A stretch of 64,000 bases of DNA from Alisma plantago-aquatica (GCA_963693085.1 OY856411.1:1344767550-1344831549); one strand, 5' to 3'. Counted from the stretch's first letter, positions 32,792 through 47,093 are shown. Numbers and translations: made by a program. The notes: generated by a model from the sequence alone, not told the origin.

Positions 32792-35700
32792 TGTTACGAC
32801 CCCACCTCCCGGTAACCCCCAATTAAGGGAGACCCGAAGGTTAGAGCCGTATTTCAACTAACATGATCAAAGGTTCGACGATTAATCAATAACAATTAAT
32901 AAACTTTACCAACTAAACTGAAAACTAGTATAAAATAAAACTTTTCTTACCTTGGAAAAACTAGGATTTCTAAACTTCTATCCATGAAGATACTAAACCA
33001 ACTAATCCTCCTGTGCACATTATTTCTCCTTTAATTCCACATCTGCCACTTTACTGTTTGTTCTTTTCATTTGTACCTAAAACGCCGACAAACAAAACGT
33101 TGGTCGGCGAGAAGCTGGTATGTGGGGGAAACAATAATCATGCAACTACAATAACAAAGTAATCAACCAATTATCATTTAACAGTCAAGATTATGATTTA
33201 TACCATACTACTCAATCCTTTCATATTCCCTATCTCTGTGCTGTCCCTGTAGCGGACTGAGTTACTACCTCTCTCTAGGTAGATCCTTATTAGACCCCGC
33301 ATGATCCTACCTAACAGGTAGATCAATATCTAGGGTTGAGTCACATGGCACTACCCATAGGTAGCCCAATCTCTAACTCAATGTGACTTGATGGACCTAC
33401 CCCATTGGTAGCCATTTACTAAGTCATTTAGTGACCTGATGGGCCTACCCCATTGGTAGCCATTTAATAGGTCAACCCATGAAGCTACAGAGGGGACTAG
33501 GATCTGAGCTAGTAGGCACATATCTTATGTGATAGTCATATTCACATTATACTTTGCATGAATTAAATACATCCAATAGTTTAATTCAAGTCACGATGGA
33601 AACATCGATAAAAATCCTGAAAAACTAATTCAGGTAGTCATAAGCGTAACCACATACCTGATCCAGAGAAACTTGATGGTCTAAGAAATAAAGATAAAGA
33701 ACACGCAACAAGCAACCAACAATATCCTGAAATAAATATACCAATTTCCTTTTATTAATATTTATCCAATATCCTCATATTCCTTAGGATTTCTATTCCA
33801 CTTTTAGGGTTTCCTTGGAAATTAGGGTTTCACTGCATCTTTCACTATTTTAAACCTTAATTTAACGCAATCGATTACAAACCCTAATTATCTCAACATC
33901 TAGTCCTCAGTTTCAGATTAAAGGCATAATTATCAATTAATTAAGCTCATTAAGCCTCTATTATATTAAAGCTACTATTTTTATCCTTTTAATCCATGAC
34001 AAGATCATTATACGCATTTATCATCAATTCAAAGTTCATTATGGTCCAAATCACATATGAACTCGATTTGTCATTAATTCCACTTTTTATTCATGAGAAA
34101 ACCCTAATTACTACGTTTAGGGTATTTTATCCACAAATTAGGAACTTTAATGCTCGAAATAGCTTAGATTCAACATATTCCAACTTTAATCATGAAATTA
34201 ATCAATTAAAGACATTAATAGTCAAATTAGTCAACATTAGGGTTTCAAGGCCCATTAAAGCATATTCATGCACATGAACTTTCAATTTAACTAATTATGT
34301 GCAAGATTCATCTTTTTCGATCTTAATGTATCTCTTTATGATTAACAGGTTAATATCAACAATTAAACCCCACTAACCACATTAATTACATCAAAATAGG
34401 GTTTCTTTAATCATCATTATGTTAAAGTTGATAAATTACACTACTTTTCGAATTGCACAAGGAATCATGCTTCAATTATATTTTTAATGGATTCTACGCA
34501 TTCTCCTGATCAAAATTCATATATTATTCACATTTATCCGAGCTACGGTTTATGAGATATGAATTTTGCAAAGATCCACTTACTTGGCCAATCAGAACGC
34601 GCCACATCACCCTTGCATGCAACGATTGCTTTTGGGAAATATAACGAAATGACTGTTTTACCCTCGGTAAGTTGAGCGTGTCTTTAGCCCGCGGAGGGGC
34701 AGAACCATCCAATGCCCTTCCCTTCATCTTCAACCTTGTGCCTCCTTCCCTGGCCGCCGACGGTGGCCTTCCCGTGGCCCGCCCCTCCCTCCTGGAGGCT
34801 CGAAGACCACCGCCAGTGGGAGCCTTAGCTCCGTTGTGCCTTGGCGCATGTGGGGCACTCCCAGGTTGCGGCCAGTATGGATCCTCCAAGGTAAGGCTAG
34901 CTCCGGATCGCTGCCACAATCTCAGCGACGTTGCAGACCAACAGTGGGAGGTGCGTGAAGACAAGAGGGCTAAGTTGGTAAACGATCGATCTTAGGTACT
35001 CATGGGAATTCCCTGCCTCCATCAAGACTACGAAACTAGCCTTAGTTTCTCCAAGGATAGACCCCTTGACATGGCTAGGGTTTGCTCGATGAATATGAAG
35101 AAAATGAAGAAGGGAGAGAGAGAGAGTTTCATGGAACTTCCTTAGAACTCGATCCATAGGCTCTCCCCCCTTATATAGGGGTGGCTACCCTCGCCCTAAG
35201 ATGACCATCCATGTGTCAAAAAGTTCTATTCCCATTAGGATTCCTATTCCTTCATGGAGAAGTAGTTTTTATCTCTCCTATTTTACTTCCTTCATATTCC
35301 TTATCTTATGGATACTTAGAAATACGAAAATATTTTCCCTTATCCTCTTTTGACTTACTTTTTAATCCATTAGCCACGAAATTCCATTTTTCCTTTAGTA
35401 GAAACTATTTCCTTTTCAACAATACCACATAATCCATGAATTATGTATTCACATTATATTCTTATTTTTCTTTTATAAGTATTTTCTCTTTCCTCTTTAT
35501 TGGGGCTCCTTGGACCCCAAGAAACTCAAAGAATTCAAAATTACTTTTTAAGGAATATTCATTATCCTTAAATGCATCAATATGCATTATTCTTCATTAT
35601 CATGTGTATTTCTTATTAAAATATTTCTTTTTGAGGTTTTCTATTTATTTCTCTTTTAATTTCCTCATTAGTATTCCTTTTATCATTAGGAATCCTTGGA

Positions 35701-36119
35701 ATACGAAATTCCACTATGGATAACTCAAATATACCTCTTTTTGCTTATTTCCCACATATTACCATTATTTTCAATTTCTTTCTTGCAAAGGAAATATTTA
35801 ATTGATCTTTTCTTTTCTTTTTCTTTCTCTATGCAACTTTGGACTCCTTGGAACCCAAGGAACCCAAGAGGCATGAAATCCCTTTTTGGATTTGCCATCT
35901 AGAGGTTTCCATACTTTTCTTTTCTCTATTTTCTTATTTACTCAATAATAGAGTTTCTTTTGTTCTTTCTTTGTTATTGGGCCCAATAGCCAATAAAGCC
36001 CACAAATAAACCAACAAGGCTATGCATTCAAACAAAAGGACATCATTATTTGTTCATTTATCTTTAATATGAGAAATTACATTTCTCTTCTAATGAACCC
36101 AAAAATTGGGGTTGTAACA
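32792..36119 (-). repeat. 3' LTR of element G (minus orientation)
   Basis: 3328 bp. It contains a minus-strand TATA box (CTATATAA at 35171-35178), then a GC-rich transcript-start region at about 34670-34990 whose open frames I regard as chance. A CTACC...GGTAG array is at 33265-33459. Confidence 0.9.
33265..33459. repeat. CTACC...GGTAG palindrome array in element G LTR
   Basis: Five inverted repeats: 33265-33282, 33307-33321, 33351-33364, 33397-33411 and 33445-33459. Each has 5 bp arms and 4-8 bp loops, with starts 42-48 bp apart. The last two belong to a roughly 48 bp tandem duplication (CCTACCCCATTGGTAGCC). The array is repeated in the other LTR at about 40956-41150. Confidence 0.85.
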
Positions 36120-36140
36120 TCCTTCCCCTCTTCTAAGAAT
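36120..36140 (-). other. Polypurine tract of element G
   Basis: Minus strand TTAGAAGAGGGGAAGGA immediately before the 3' LTR. Confidence 0.75.
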
Positions 36141-39100
36141 TTTGTCCTCAAAATTCCATCAAGCAAGCTAACAAACAGGATAATCCATTCTTATGTCCAT
36201 CAGGGCTACCATGTGACTTCACCCTATCCATGGTGCTTTCCAAGAACCTTTATCATCTCATATTCTTCCATCTGAGTTCTTTCTTACCTTGGTATATCGT
36301 ACCCTCATAGGTAACTCAGGACATTTCAGCCTCTCAAGAGTTGAATAGGTTCAGGGCTCAACACATGGCTTGGGTACCTCACATAGTGCTCTAGATCGGA
36401 CTCATGTAACGCATTACACATCATGTTATCCTGTGGGCTAGGCTAATCACCATCATATCCACCAATCCATCTCAAATGGACCCATATATCGGGGACTCAG
36501 CTTTCTCAGCTGTAGCTTAGAGGGGTCAGATTTTTCACATTATATTCCCCCACAGTGAACTGCATGTCAGTTTGCTTTGCATCAGCTCGTGACTCATGTC
36601 ACCCTTGGGCTCTCTCTCTCAGCCATTGCATGATCAAGTGACTTCATCTGCACACACTGTGGTCCTTTTATGACCTTCGCGAGGCCTCCTTCACCAAAAT
36701 CATCATAATGAAGTGGCTTCTGACACAACCTCCTTATAGAACTTCTTGCATCCCGATAAAGGCTATGGTGGTTAACATCACATCTTTAAGAACTATCTCT
36801 TTGTATCACCCTGAACAAGCACACTTGCTCTCATCAGACCCTCTAGTCTGAATCATACTAACCATTAGTTAGGGGTGATAAGCGGGACTAAAAATGAGTT
36901 CTTCATGCACCTACTTCCACCGCATGGAAGTAAACCTTCCAATCATGCTCAAGAACTTTTGAACTCGCATCATGGTCTAGTTGAACCATTTCTCTCTATT
37001 ATAAGTAGTTCAACCTGATCTGACACTTGATAATACTCTTCTTTTTCCTGTCATCTAGGTAAGGTGATCTACCATAACCCACATAGATCTTCCTTGGTTA
37101 AGGGGAGATTTTCCACATCATCCATAGTGATGAACTCCCATTCCCTCTCATGTACTCTTTAATGCTCTATATAGATACACTGGGTTACTGGTGTTCGTCT
37201 TTCACCTCTATCATGCATGGCCACAAGCCACATGCATCTTCTTCTTAAGCATCCAAAGTGCTACTATCTCTTACTATCTCAGTAATACCATGGTATATGG
37301 TGATCTTAAAATCATGATCTCCAGTGTGTCATGATTTCCCAAGCTGATACCTCGGAAACCCTAAACCACTCTCATCAGGGTTTCATCACTTTTCTTTCCA
37401 AAGAAGTACATCTGATGTTCTACAACCATCCTTTCATTACATCAAAGACTAGGCTGACTAACCAAACATCCATTAACTTGTTCAACTGATATTGTTACAT
37501 CTATGTGTTAGCCAAACTTATCTTGCTTCTAACTAAGGGTTAACCTAACAACCTCTTCTAGCCTCCATCTAACTAGGCAGCCATATCTCAACCAGAGCAT
37601 TTAATACCACTTCTTATCCTTAAGTGTTAAGTTAAGTTGAAAACATACTCTTCCATGTATTCACTTATCATCTCAAACTAAAATTCTAAGTCTATCTTCA
37701 TTGAGAATACTTTCAACTCATCTCCTTGATGATCAAATTCAACTTTGTATAACTGGCAAACTCCACCTAGCTCATGATAAAAGCATCCTTATAAGATGAC
37801 CACCTTATTACTTTTATTGTTTGTAAACCATCCATGTATCATTTTCTCCATAAGGGTATGTTATCATCTCTATCCTCATACCTTGTAGCAACGTTCCAAC
37901 TTACATCATCTTTATCCTTGGTGTATGGCATGCGTATTGTCCTATCTCTCACTCCCATAACAAGAAGAAATAAGCATTTGGTAGCCGTCCAAATACAAAG
38001 TTCTTCCCATTCCAAGAGTAGAGATGGTACAACCCACCTTGCCAGTACACCTTCAAATCTAAGTTGAAATGTGCAACTCATGTTTCCACATCACAAACAT
38101 CATGATATCAAAAATTACTTTCATGGAAAACTGGTCTCAAACCTACCGGGGTTTACACACAATCCTTGGTCATCTCCTCTAGGTCTATAGGGTGCCGACA
38201 CTTTTAGAGTCATCCCTCTTCCCTTATGCATCCCGAGAGTGCCCTAATCATCTGCCCTTTGGGTCCCATGAGTTCATGAAGGTGATCAATCTCCTAACCC
38301 ATGGCCCTCAGACAATGATAGCTGTTACCTCCCGACCCTATGGTCATGTGCAACTAGGGAATTAGGCAACTCCTTCTTCCATCGGTCTTCCCCCTACCTG
38401 ACCCTAGGATAGACTTAGGATTCCATTATAGTACATGTTCATCTTAGAACCTTTACCCAATCCTTCCTCATCTCTCACTGCATTCATGACTGACTTTCAT
38501 CCCTTCATAGAGGTCATGGCAACCTGCCTACCTTGGTCAGGCCCCATACCGGTTACCTCTATGGTAACACATCCATATGCACCTAGAGATAGCTATTTAT
38601 GGGTCTACAGATTCATCTCATACCATGTACTCTTCACTTAGCTTCTCAAGATCCTATGAAACCTCTTTAGGTTACCTCAAAACCAACAAAACTGGTATAC
38701 ACCCTACCAGCGGGTCCTTCTCCCAGGATGGGAGGAAACTACACCTGGATTACAAAGGTCACAAGCATCCTTATGATTAGGGTCTGCATCTACATGAGCT
38801 TGCTTAGCCCTGGCAAGCTACTAAGGCCCAACCAGACACCTACAAAGCCAAGCTAGGTCATACTTGTTCTCTTTCCTCAACAAAAGATCAACTTAGTTGT
38901 GAGAGGTTCATCAAACCTACCTTTAAACTTAAGGGGTTTCCCTTTTTTTTTCTTCTCTTTTTTTTCCCTCTACACCTGAGGAGTACCATGCTCAAAACTA
39001 TAGAGATTCAAACCTCATTATGAGCATCAGGTATACTACTTCCCCTCTTAGGCCTAGGAACCCTAGGTTCACCTTTGGGTATCCAACTGTATGCTCAATC

Positions 39101-40468
39101 CCTTAACCATGAATCAAGAATGCCCAAGATATGTCATCCTTTCATTCGAGCAACACCTTAGAGTTAAGTCCTCTTCCAGGACAACCAACTAGGTACAAGG
39201 CCTCACAACCTGGTTATCTAAACCTCCTCAGGATCTAAGGTACTCTTTGTCTCATCTCAGCAGGTAACCACCTATACCATAGGCACATAGGTACCAGAAG
39301 CATTGTCCTCTCCCCAGGGTTTGGTTCCTCTCAAGATAACCAAGACATCATCAGCCTCCAGGGGTCAAGCATAAGGCAACCACTATCATCCACTTAGGTC
39401 GCATCATCCTCAACTCCCCACTGTTCCTCATGTCTTGGAATCTAAGCTTCCAACCCTCTTGCTTGAGTCCTGCTAGAGATAGCTTACTACCCGAGGTCCT
39501 TTCTCCATGATGACTCAAGCTCACTAGCATACCTCCACATGGGTGAAGCCTATGTTCTAACTTAGGTTTGCTCAAGATCATTCATAGCCCTTTATGATTA
39601 TTCCATAAACCATCCATCATGATCTCTTAACCATGGTTTCATCAAGCTATACCCTACTTGCCTAAGCCCATAGGGTAATTACAGGTTCTCTTGTAACCTC
39701 ATCCATGAAGGATCTATCCTTCACTCTGGCATGCATGACCCTCTCCAGGGTTGGGTCACCAAAGGTACTAGGTCATCTACCCTCTTATGGCATCCCAAAG
39801 GCATGTCCAACCAAACACTCGGACAACCATGACATCTAACTCATCATGTTATCTCTCTCTCTAACCTTCACTTAGGGTTAGGGTTAACATCATCCCCAAA
39901 GGATATGCTAGGTCTCTACTTTTAATGGAGGTCTCTACCTCCAAGACTAACTCTCTCTACTCATCCTCCTGCCAAGGAGGTCTATCCTCATGTCACTCCT
40001 AAGGGCAATGACAACTCGTGTCATACGGCCTAAGCATGTATCTATTCCTTTACGCTTACTCTATTAAGCTTATGTCCATGACATCTTATTTACATGCTTT
40101 TTATTAATTTGGTGGAGGATTCCTTAATCCTTATCAACCTTACCCGTACCTCAAGAGAGTGAGGAAAAGAGAGAAAACCCTAATCCTTAAGGTCCTTAAC
40201 AGAATTGGAGTTGAGAAAGGATGAACAAGATGAGAGAGTCCTAAACGTATCTTATTTCGAATCATACCCTAATACTTTGGCCAGGCAGTCACACGGATCT
40301 GGGAGTCCTCGTATTCTGACTAGCGGTGCGGAGGAAAATATTGCCAGCCCCCGGTCGTGATCCTTTTCTAGACACCTATGTCTTTCGGATAATCATCTAA
40401 TAACACCCTTGGGTTCTATAGAATTTGTAAAATTTAATAATTATTAAAGATTAATTGAGGAACCTATG
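36141..40468 (-). other. Non-coding interior of element G
   Basis: 4.3 kb, pyrimidine-rich on the plus strand throughout. The longest ORFs are under 85 codons and none resembles gag, protease, RT, RNase H or integrase in any frame. Confidence 0.8.
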
Positions 40469-40480
40469 CTCTGATACCAA
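40469..40480 (-). other. Primer-binding site of element G
   Basis: Minus strand TGGTATCAGAGC two bases from the 5' LTR; this fixes the orientation of the element. Confidence 0.9.
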
Positions 40481-40482
40481 TT

Positions 40483-43400
40483 GTTACGACCCCGCCTCCT
40501 GGTAACCCCCAATTAAGGGAGACCCGAAGGTTAGAGCCATTTTTCAACTAAAAGGATCAAAGGTTCGATGATTAATCAATAACAAATAATAAACTTTACC
40601 AACTAAACTGAAAACTGGTATAAAATAAAACTTTTCTTACCTTGGAAAAACTGGGATTTCTAAACTTCTATCCATGAAGATACGAAACTAACTAATCCTC
40701 CTGTGCACATTATTTCTCCTTTAATTCCACATATGCCACTTTACTGTTTGTTCTTTTCATTTGTACCTAAAACGTCGACAAACAAAACGTCAGTCAGCAA
40801 GAAGTTGGTATGTGGGGGAAACAATAATCATGCAACTACAATAACAAAGTAATCAACCAATTATCATTTAACAGTCAAGATTACGATTTAAACCATATTA
40901 CTCAATCCTTTCATATCCCCTATCTCTGTGCTGTCCCTGCAGCGGACTGAGTTACTACCTCTCTCTAGGTAGATCCTTATTAGACCCCGCATGATCCTAC
41001 CTAATAGGTAGATCAATATCTAGGGTTGAGTTGCATGGCACTACCCACAGGTAGCCCAATCTCTAACTTAATGTGACTTGATGGACCTACCCCATTGGTA
41101 GCCATTTACTAAGTCATTTAGTGACCTGATGGGCCTACCCCATTGGTAGCCATTTACTAGGTCAACCCATTAAGCTATAGAGGGGACTAGGATCTGAGCT
41201 AGTAGGCACATATCTTATGTGATAGTCATATTCACATTATACTTTGCATGAATTAAATACATCCAACAGTTTAATTCAAGTCACGATGGAAACATCGATA
41301 AAATCCCAAAAAACTAATTCGGGTAGTCATAAGCGTAACCACATACCTGATCCAGAGAAACTTGATGGTCCAAGCAATAAGGATAAAGAACACGCAACAA
41401 GCAACCAACAATATCCTAAAATAAATATACCAATTTCCTTTTATTAATATTTATCCAATATCCTCATATTCCTTAGGATTTCTATTCCACTTTTAGGGTT
41501 TCCTTGGAAATTAGGGTTTCACTGCATCTTTCACTATTTTAAACCTTAATTTAACGCAATCGATTACAAACCCTAATTATCTCAACATCCAATCCTCAGT
41601 TTCAGATTAAAGGCATAATTATCAATTAATTAAGCTCATTAAGCCTCTATTATATTAAAGCTACTATTTTTATCCTTTTAATCCATGACAAGATCATTAT
41701 ACACATTTATTATCAATTCAAAGTTCATTATGGTCCAAATCACATATGAACTCGATTTGTCATTAATTCCACTTTTTATTCATGAGAAAACCCTAATTAC
41801 TACGTTTAGGGTATTTTATCCACAAATTAGGAACTTTAATGCTCGAAATAGCTTATATTCAACATATTCCAACTTTAATCATGAAATTAATCAATTAAAG
41901 ACATTAATAGTCAAATTAGTCAACATTAGGGTTTCAAGGCCCATTAAAGCATATTCATGCACCTGAACTTTCAATTTAACTAATTATGTGCAAGATTCAT
42001 CTTTTTCGATCTTAATGTATCTCTTTATGATTAACATGTTAATATCATCAATTAAACCCCACTAACCACATTAATTACATCAAAATAGGGTTTCTTTAAT
42101 CATCATTATGTTAAAGTTGATAAATTACACTACTTTTCGAATTGCACAAGGAATCAGGCTTCAATTATATTTTTAATGGATTCTACGCATTCTCCTGATC
42201 AAAATTCATATATTATTCACATTTATCCGAGCTATGGTTTACGAGATATGAATTTTGCAAAGATCCACTTACTTGGCCAATCAGAACGCGCCACGTCACC
42301 CTTGCCGTGCAACGATTGCTTTTGGGAAATATAACGAAATGACTATTTTACCCTCGGTAAGTTGAGCGTATCTTTAGCCCACGGAGGGGCAGAACCGTCC
42401 ATTGCTCTTCCCTTCATCTTCAACCTTGCGCCTCCTTCCCTGGCCGCCGACGGTGGCCTTCCCGTGGCCCGCCGCTCCATCCTGGAGGCTCGAAGACCGC
42501 CGCCAGTGGGAGCCCTAGCTCCGTTGTGCCTTGGCGCACGTGGGGCACTCCCAGGTTGCGGCCAGTATGGCTCCTCCAAGGTAAGGCTAGCTCCGGATCA
42601 CTACCGCAATCTCAGCGACGTTGCAGACCGACAGTGGGAGGTGCGTGAAGACAAGAGGGCTAAGTTGGTAAACGATCGATCTTAGGTACTCATGGGAATT
42701 CCCTGCCTCCATCAAGACTACGAAACTAGCCTTAGTTGCTCCAAGGATAGACCCCTCGACATGGCTAGGGTTTGCTCGATGAAGATGAAGAAAATGAAGA
42801 AGGGAGAGAGAGAGAGTTTCATGGAACTTCCTTAAAACTCGATCCATAGGCTCTCCCCCCTTATATAGGGGTGGCTACCCTCGCCCTAAGATGACCATCC
42901 ATGTGTCAAAAAGTTCTATTCCCATTAGGATTCCTATTCCTTCATGGAGAAGTAGTTTTTCTCTCTCCTATTTTACTTCCTTGATATTCCTTATCTTATG
43001 GATACTTAGAAATACGAAAATATTTTCCCTTATCCTCTTTTGACTTACTTTTTAATCCATTAGCCACGAAATTCCATTTTTCCTTTAGTAGAAACTATTT
43101 CCTTTTCAACAATACCACATAATCCATGAATTATGTATTCACATTATATTCTTATTTTTCTTTTATAAGTATTTTCTCTTTCCTCTTTATTGGGGCTCCT
43201 TGGACCCCAAGAAACTCAAAGAATTCGAAATTACTTTTTAAGGAATATTCATTATCCTTAAATGCATCAATATGCATTATTCTTCATTATCATGTGTATT
43301 TCTTATTAAAATATTTCTTTTTGAGGTTTTCTCTTTATTTCTCTTTTAATTTCCTCATTAGTATTCCTTTTATCATTAGGAATCCTTGGAATACGAAATT

Positions 43401-43809
43401 GCACTATGGATAACTCAAATATACCTCTTTTTTCTTATTTCCCACATATTACCATTATTTTCAATTTCTTTCTTGTAAAGGAAATATTTAATTGATCTTT
43501 TCTTTTCTTTTTCTTTCTCTATGCAACTTTGGACTCCTTGGAACCCAAGGAACCCAAGAGGCACGAAATCCCTCTTTGGATTTGCCATCTAGAGGTTTCC
43601 ATACTTTTCTTTTCTCTATTTTCTTATTTACTCAATAATAGAGTTTCTTTTGTTCTTTCTTTGTTATTGGGCCCAATAGCCAATAAAGCCCATGAATAAA
43701 CCAACAAGGCTATGCATTCAAACAAAAGGACATCATTATTTGTTCATTTATCTTTAATATGAGAAATTACATTTCTCTTCTAATGAACCCAAAAATTGGG
43801 GTTGTAACA
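40483..43809 (-). repeat. 5' LTR of element G (minus orientation)
   Basis: 3327 bp, colinear with 32792-36119 apart from scattered substitutions. Minus-strand TATA box at 42861-42868. Confidence 0.9.
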
Positions 43810-43814
43810 ACTTA

Positions 43815-46800
43815 GCCTTTGTAAGTGGCTAGGGTTTGTAGAACTTCTCCCAACTGGCATGATCATATAGTTTGCAGACAATTCTATGACTCTCCCTTTG
43901 GGAATCATTGAGGATGCCCCAGTCATAGTAGGAAAAGACTCTTATGTCCCATGCGACTTTGTAATCATGGACATAAAAGAGGACTCCCGATACCCTCTTA
44001 TCTTTGGCCGTCCGTTCCTCGCCACTATGAGAGCTTTGATTGATGTTGAAGCAGGGACCTTGCTCCTCAGACTGGGTAAGGAAATACTCGAGTTTAGAGT
44101 TTTTGAAAGTATGCAAAGACCAAGCATGCAAGAAGAACTCTATTTGATTGATTGCATAGAGCAAATGTCACTACTCACGTAAGAGAATCATGAATCATAC
44201 GATCCTTTAGAAGTGGCTATAACAAACCCATTTGCTGATGACTCCATCGACGAACAAGAAGATAAATTCTGACCTAACATCCGAATAAGAAGATAAACTC
44301 CTAACAGAATTAAGGGAAAGAAGAAGGGCCCTAGGCTACAAAATGATGACCTCACTGGGGTCAGTCAAGAACTTTGCATGCACAAAATACCCATGGCGGA
44401 AGACCACAAACCGATTGTCGAACATCAACAAAAGATGAATCCAAATATGAAAGTAGTAGTCTATCATGAAGTCATTAAATTGCTTACTACAAGAATCATC
44501 TATCCTATATCTGAATCGCCATGGGTACGTCTTATACATGTTGTCCCAAAGAAAGGTGGAACTACCATGATACATAATGAAAATAATGAACTCATACCCT
44601 CGTGAACGATTACTGGCTGGAGGATGCCTTTCAATTACAAGAAATTAAATAAAGCCACACATAAGGATCATTTCCCGATGCCTTTTCTAGACCAAGTATT
44701 AGAGCGATTGGCTCACCAGGAATATTTTTTCTATATTGATGGTTACTTTGGATTCTATGAAATTCCCATACATCCAGACGACTAAGAAAAGACAACATTA
44801 CTTGCCCCTTTGGAACATATGCCTTTAGAAGGATGCCTTTCGGGCTTTGTAATGCTCCTACCACTTTCCACCGTTGCATGACAACCATATTCACTGACTC
44901 ACTGAAACTATTATGGAAGTTTCATATATGATTTATCCATATATGTGGATTAGTATGACTCATGCCTGAAGCACCTATCCTTGGTCCTCAAACGATGCAA
45001 TGAAGCACATCTAGTGCTAAATGGGGAGAAATGTCATTTCATGGTAAAATAAGACATTATCCTCGACCATAGGGTCAGCAATCGAGGGATCTAAGTAGAC
45101 AAGGCAATGATCAAAGTAATCTCTAAAGTCTGTCTCCCAACCAATGTAAGAGAGGTCCATCTATTTCTTGGTCACATATGCTTCTATAGAAGGTTTATAA
45201 AGGATTTCTCCAAGATAACCAAACCTATGACAAACTTATTGTTAAAGGACTTTGATTTCCACTTTAATGAAGAATGCATCAAGAGTTTCAACAATATCAA
45301 GCATGCCCTTACATCAACCCCGATCATCATAGCTCTAGATTGGGAGCACACGTTTGAAAAAAATCTGTGATGCCAGTGATTACGCAGTCGATGCTGTTTT
45401 GGGCCAATATATAGAAAAGAAACACTATGTCATCTACTATGCATCAAAGACCCTTGACAAAGCTCAAAGGAACTATGCAACTATCGATAAGGAACTTTTA
45501 GCAATTTTATATGCCTTTGACAAGTTTAGATCCTACCTCATCAGTGCCAAGGTGATTGTCGACACAGATCATGCTACAATTTGTTACCTCCTAGCAAAGA
45601 AAGATGCAAAACCCAAGCTAATTAGATGGATTATCCTCTTACAAGAATTTGATCTGGAGATAAGAGATAAGAAAGGCATGGAGAATGTTGTGGTAGACCA
45701 CTTGAGTTGTATCCACACTCTGGACAATGAGAATATCCCAATTAATGACTCTCTTCCAGATGACCAACTCATGAAAGCTTCGGAAGCTATCCCTTAGTAC
45801 GCATACTACGTGAACTACCTTGTGGCCGATGTCATCCACCCTGAATGCATTGACATTGCACTAAAGCAATTCATACACGATGTGTAGCAATATCACTGGG
45901 ATGAGCCGTACCTCTTCAAGCTCTGTGGTGATGGTCTTACCAGATGATGTATCACTGAGGAAGAAGCTCAACTTGTTCTAGATCAATGCCATTCAAGCCC
46001 TGTTGGAGGCCATATGAGTTCTAAGAAAACTTCTTTGAAGGTTTTGCAATGTGGCTTCTTTTGGCCAAACATATCCAAAGATACCTACAAATTTTCCTTG
46101 TCTTGTGACAAATGGCAGAGGGCGGGTAACATTACAAAAAGAGATGAGATGTCCCTTAAGCTCTAGCAGGAGGTTGAGATTTTTGGCCTTTGGGGAGTGG
46201 ACTACATGGGCCCATTCCCATCCTTGTATGGATTTTGCTACATTCTAGTTGCGATGGATTATGTCTCTAAATACGTAGAGGCCATACCAGCCGTTACTAG
46301 CGATTCAAAACCTGTCATCAAAATGTTTAGAGATATTATTTTTCCCCATTTTGGAGTTCCACACACTGTAATATCCGACAGAGGTTCTCATTTTCTGGAA
46401 AGAAGTTTCGAGGCTCTATTGAGAAAATATGGTGTGATTCACAAGGTAGCTTCCCCCTACCATCTAGAAACTAGTGGATAGGTAGAGGTGTCAAACTGTC
46501 AACTCAAATCTATACTGGAAAATATAGTGGTCTGCAACCTAAAGGATTGGTCAGTAAAAATCAATAACGCCTTGTGGGCCTACAAAACTGCTTTCAAGAC
46601 TCCTCTTTGAATGACACCCTTTAGATTAATCTATGGAAAATCATGTAACCTTCCCGTAGAACTTGAACACAAAGCTTTATGGGCAATCTAACAACTACAT
46701 TTCAACATGAAGAAAGTTGGCCAAGCTAGGATTCTTCAACTTCAGGAGCTGGAAGAACTTTAGATGACAACCTATGAGAATGCACGAATCTACAAAGAAC

Positions 46801-47093
46801 GCAGGAAATTATGGCATGATGGTCATTTGAAGAGGAAAGACATACAAGTGGGAGACCAAGTTCTATTGTTTAACTCAAGACTAAGATTATTCCCAGGAAA
46901 ACTCCATTCTTGCTGGTCTAGACCATACACTGTTAAGAGCATCTACCCACATGGTATCTTTGTTTTATGGAGTGAAAAGTCTGACAAGTTTGTGGAAAAT
47001 GTCCAATGCTTGAAGAGATATTTCACCATAGCTGACACATGCATTGAAGCATTGATGAATCTTTCCAAACCAATATATCTACCAGAAAATTGA
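43815..47093 (+). pseudogene. Element F pol: protease end, RT, RNase H, integrase
   Basis: Resumes the protease across the element G insertion (MTLPLGIIEDAPVIVGK; PLIFGRPFLATMRALIDVE). RT from about 44400: SPWVRLIHVVPKKGG, then RMPFNYKKLNKATHKDHFPMPFLDQ. The catalytic region near 44925-44960 reads YDLSIYVD-stop and is damaged. Connection/RNase H: VREVHLFLGHICFYRRFIKDFS, then after a frame change in an A run near 45360 [26 protein letters not shown] and [10 protein letters not shown]. Integrase: zinc region CHSSPVGGHM...C near 45985-46105, DYMGP (46200), SDRGSHF (46375), then a decayed ASPYH segment and a C-terminal GDQVLLFNSRLR part. More than ten stops; not functional. Confidence 0.9.

Larger units (their letters stand above)
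32792..43809 (-). mobile_element. Element G: LARD-like LTR element without coding capacity
   Basis: LTRs of 3328 and 3327 bp (32792-36119 and 40483-43809) with plus-strand ends TGTTACGACC...GGTTGTAACA. Flanked by the 5 bp duplication ACTTA (32787-32791 and 43810-43814). Orientation is minus: TGGTATCAGAGC abuts the 40483 LTR and a purine tract abuts the 36119 LTR. The 4.3 kb interior has no ORF resembling a retroelement protein. LTR copies are very similar by eye. The structure fits a large retrotransposon derivative, probably Gypsy-dependent given its LTR style, but the parent family is not proven. Confidence 0.9.

Noticed and set aside
34672..34995. 107-codon ORF in the G LTR, repeated at 42362-42685
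   Set aside because: Lies in the GC-rich transcript-start region of an LTR and also open on the other strand; both copies simply reflect LTR duplication and composition.
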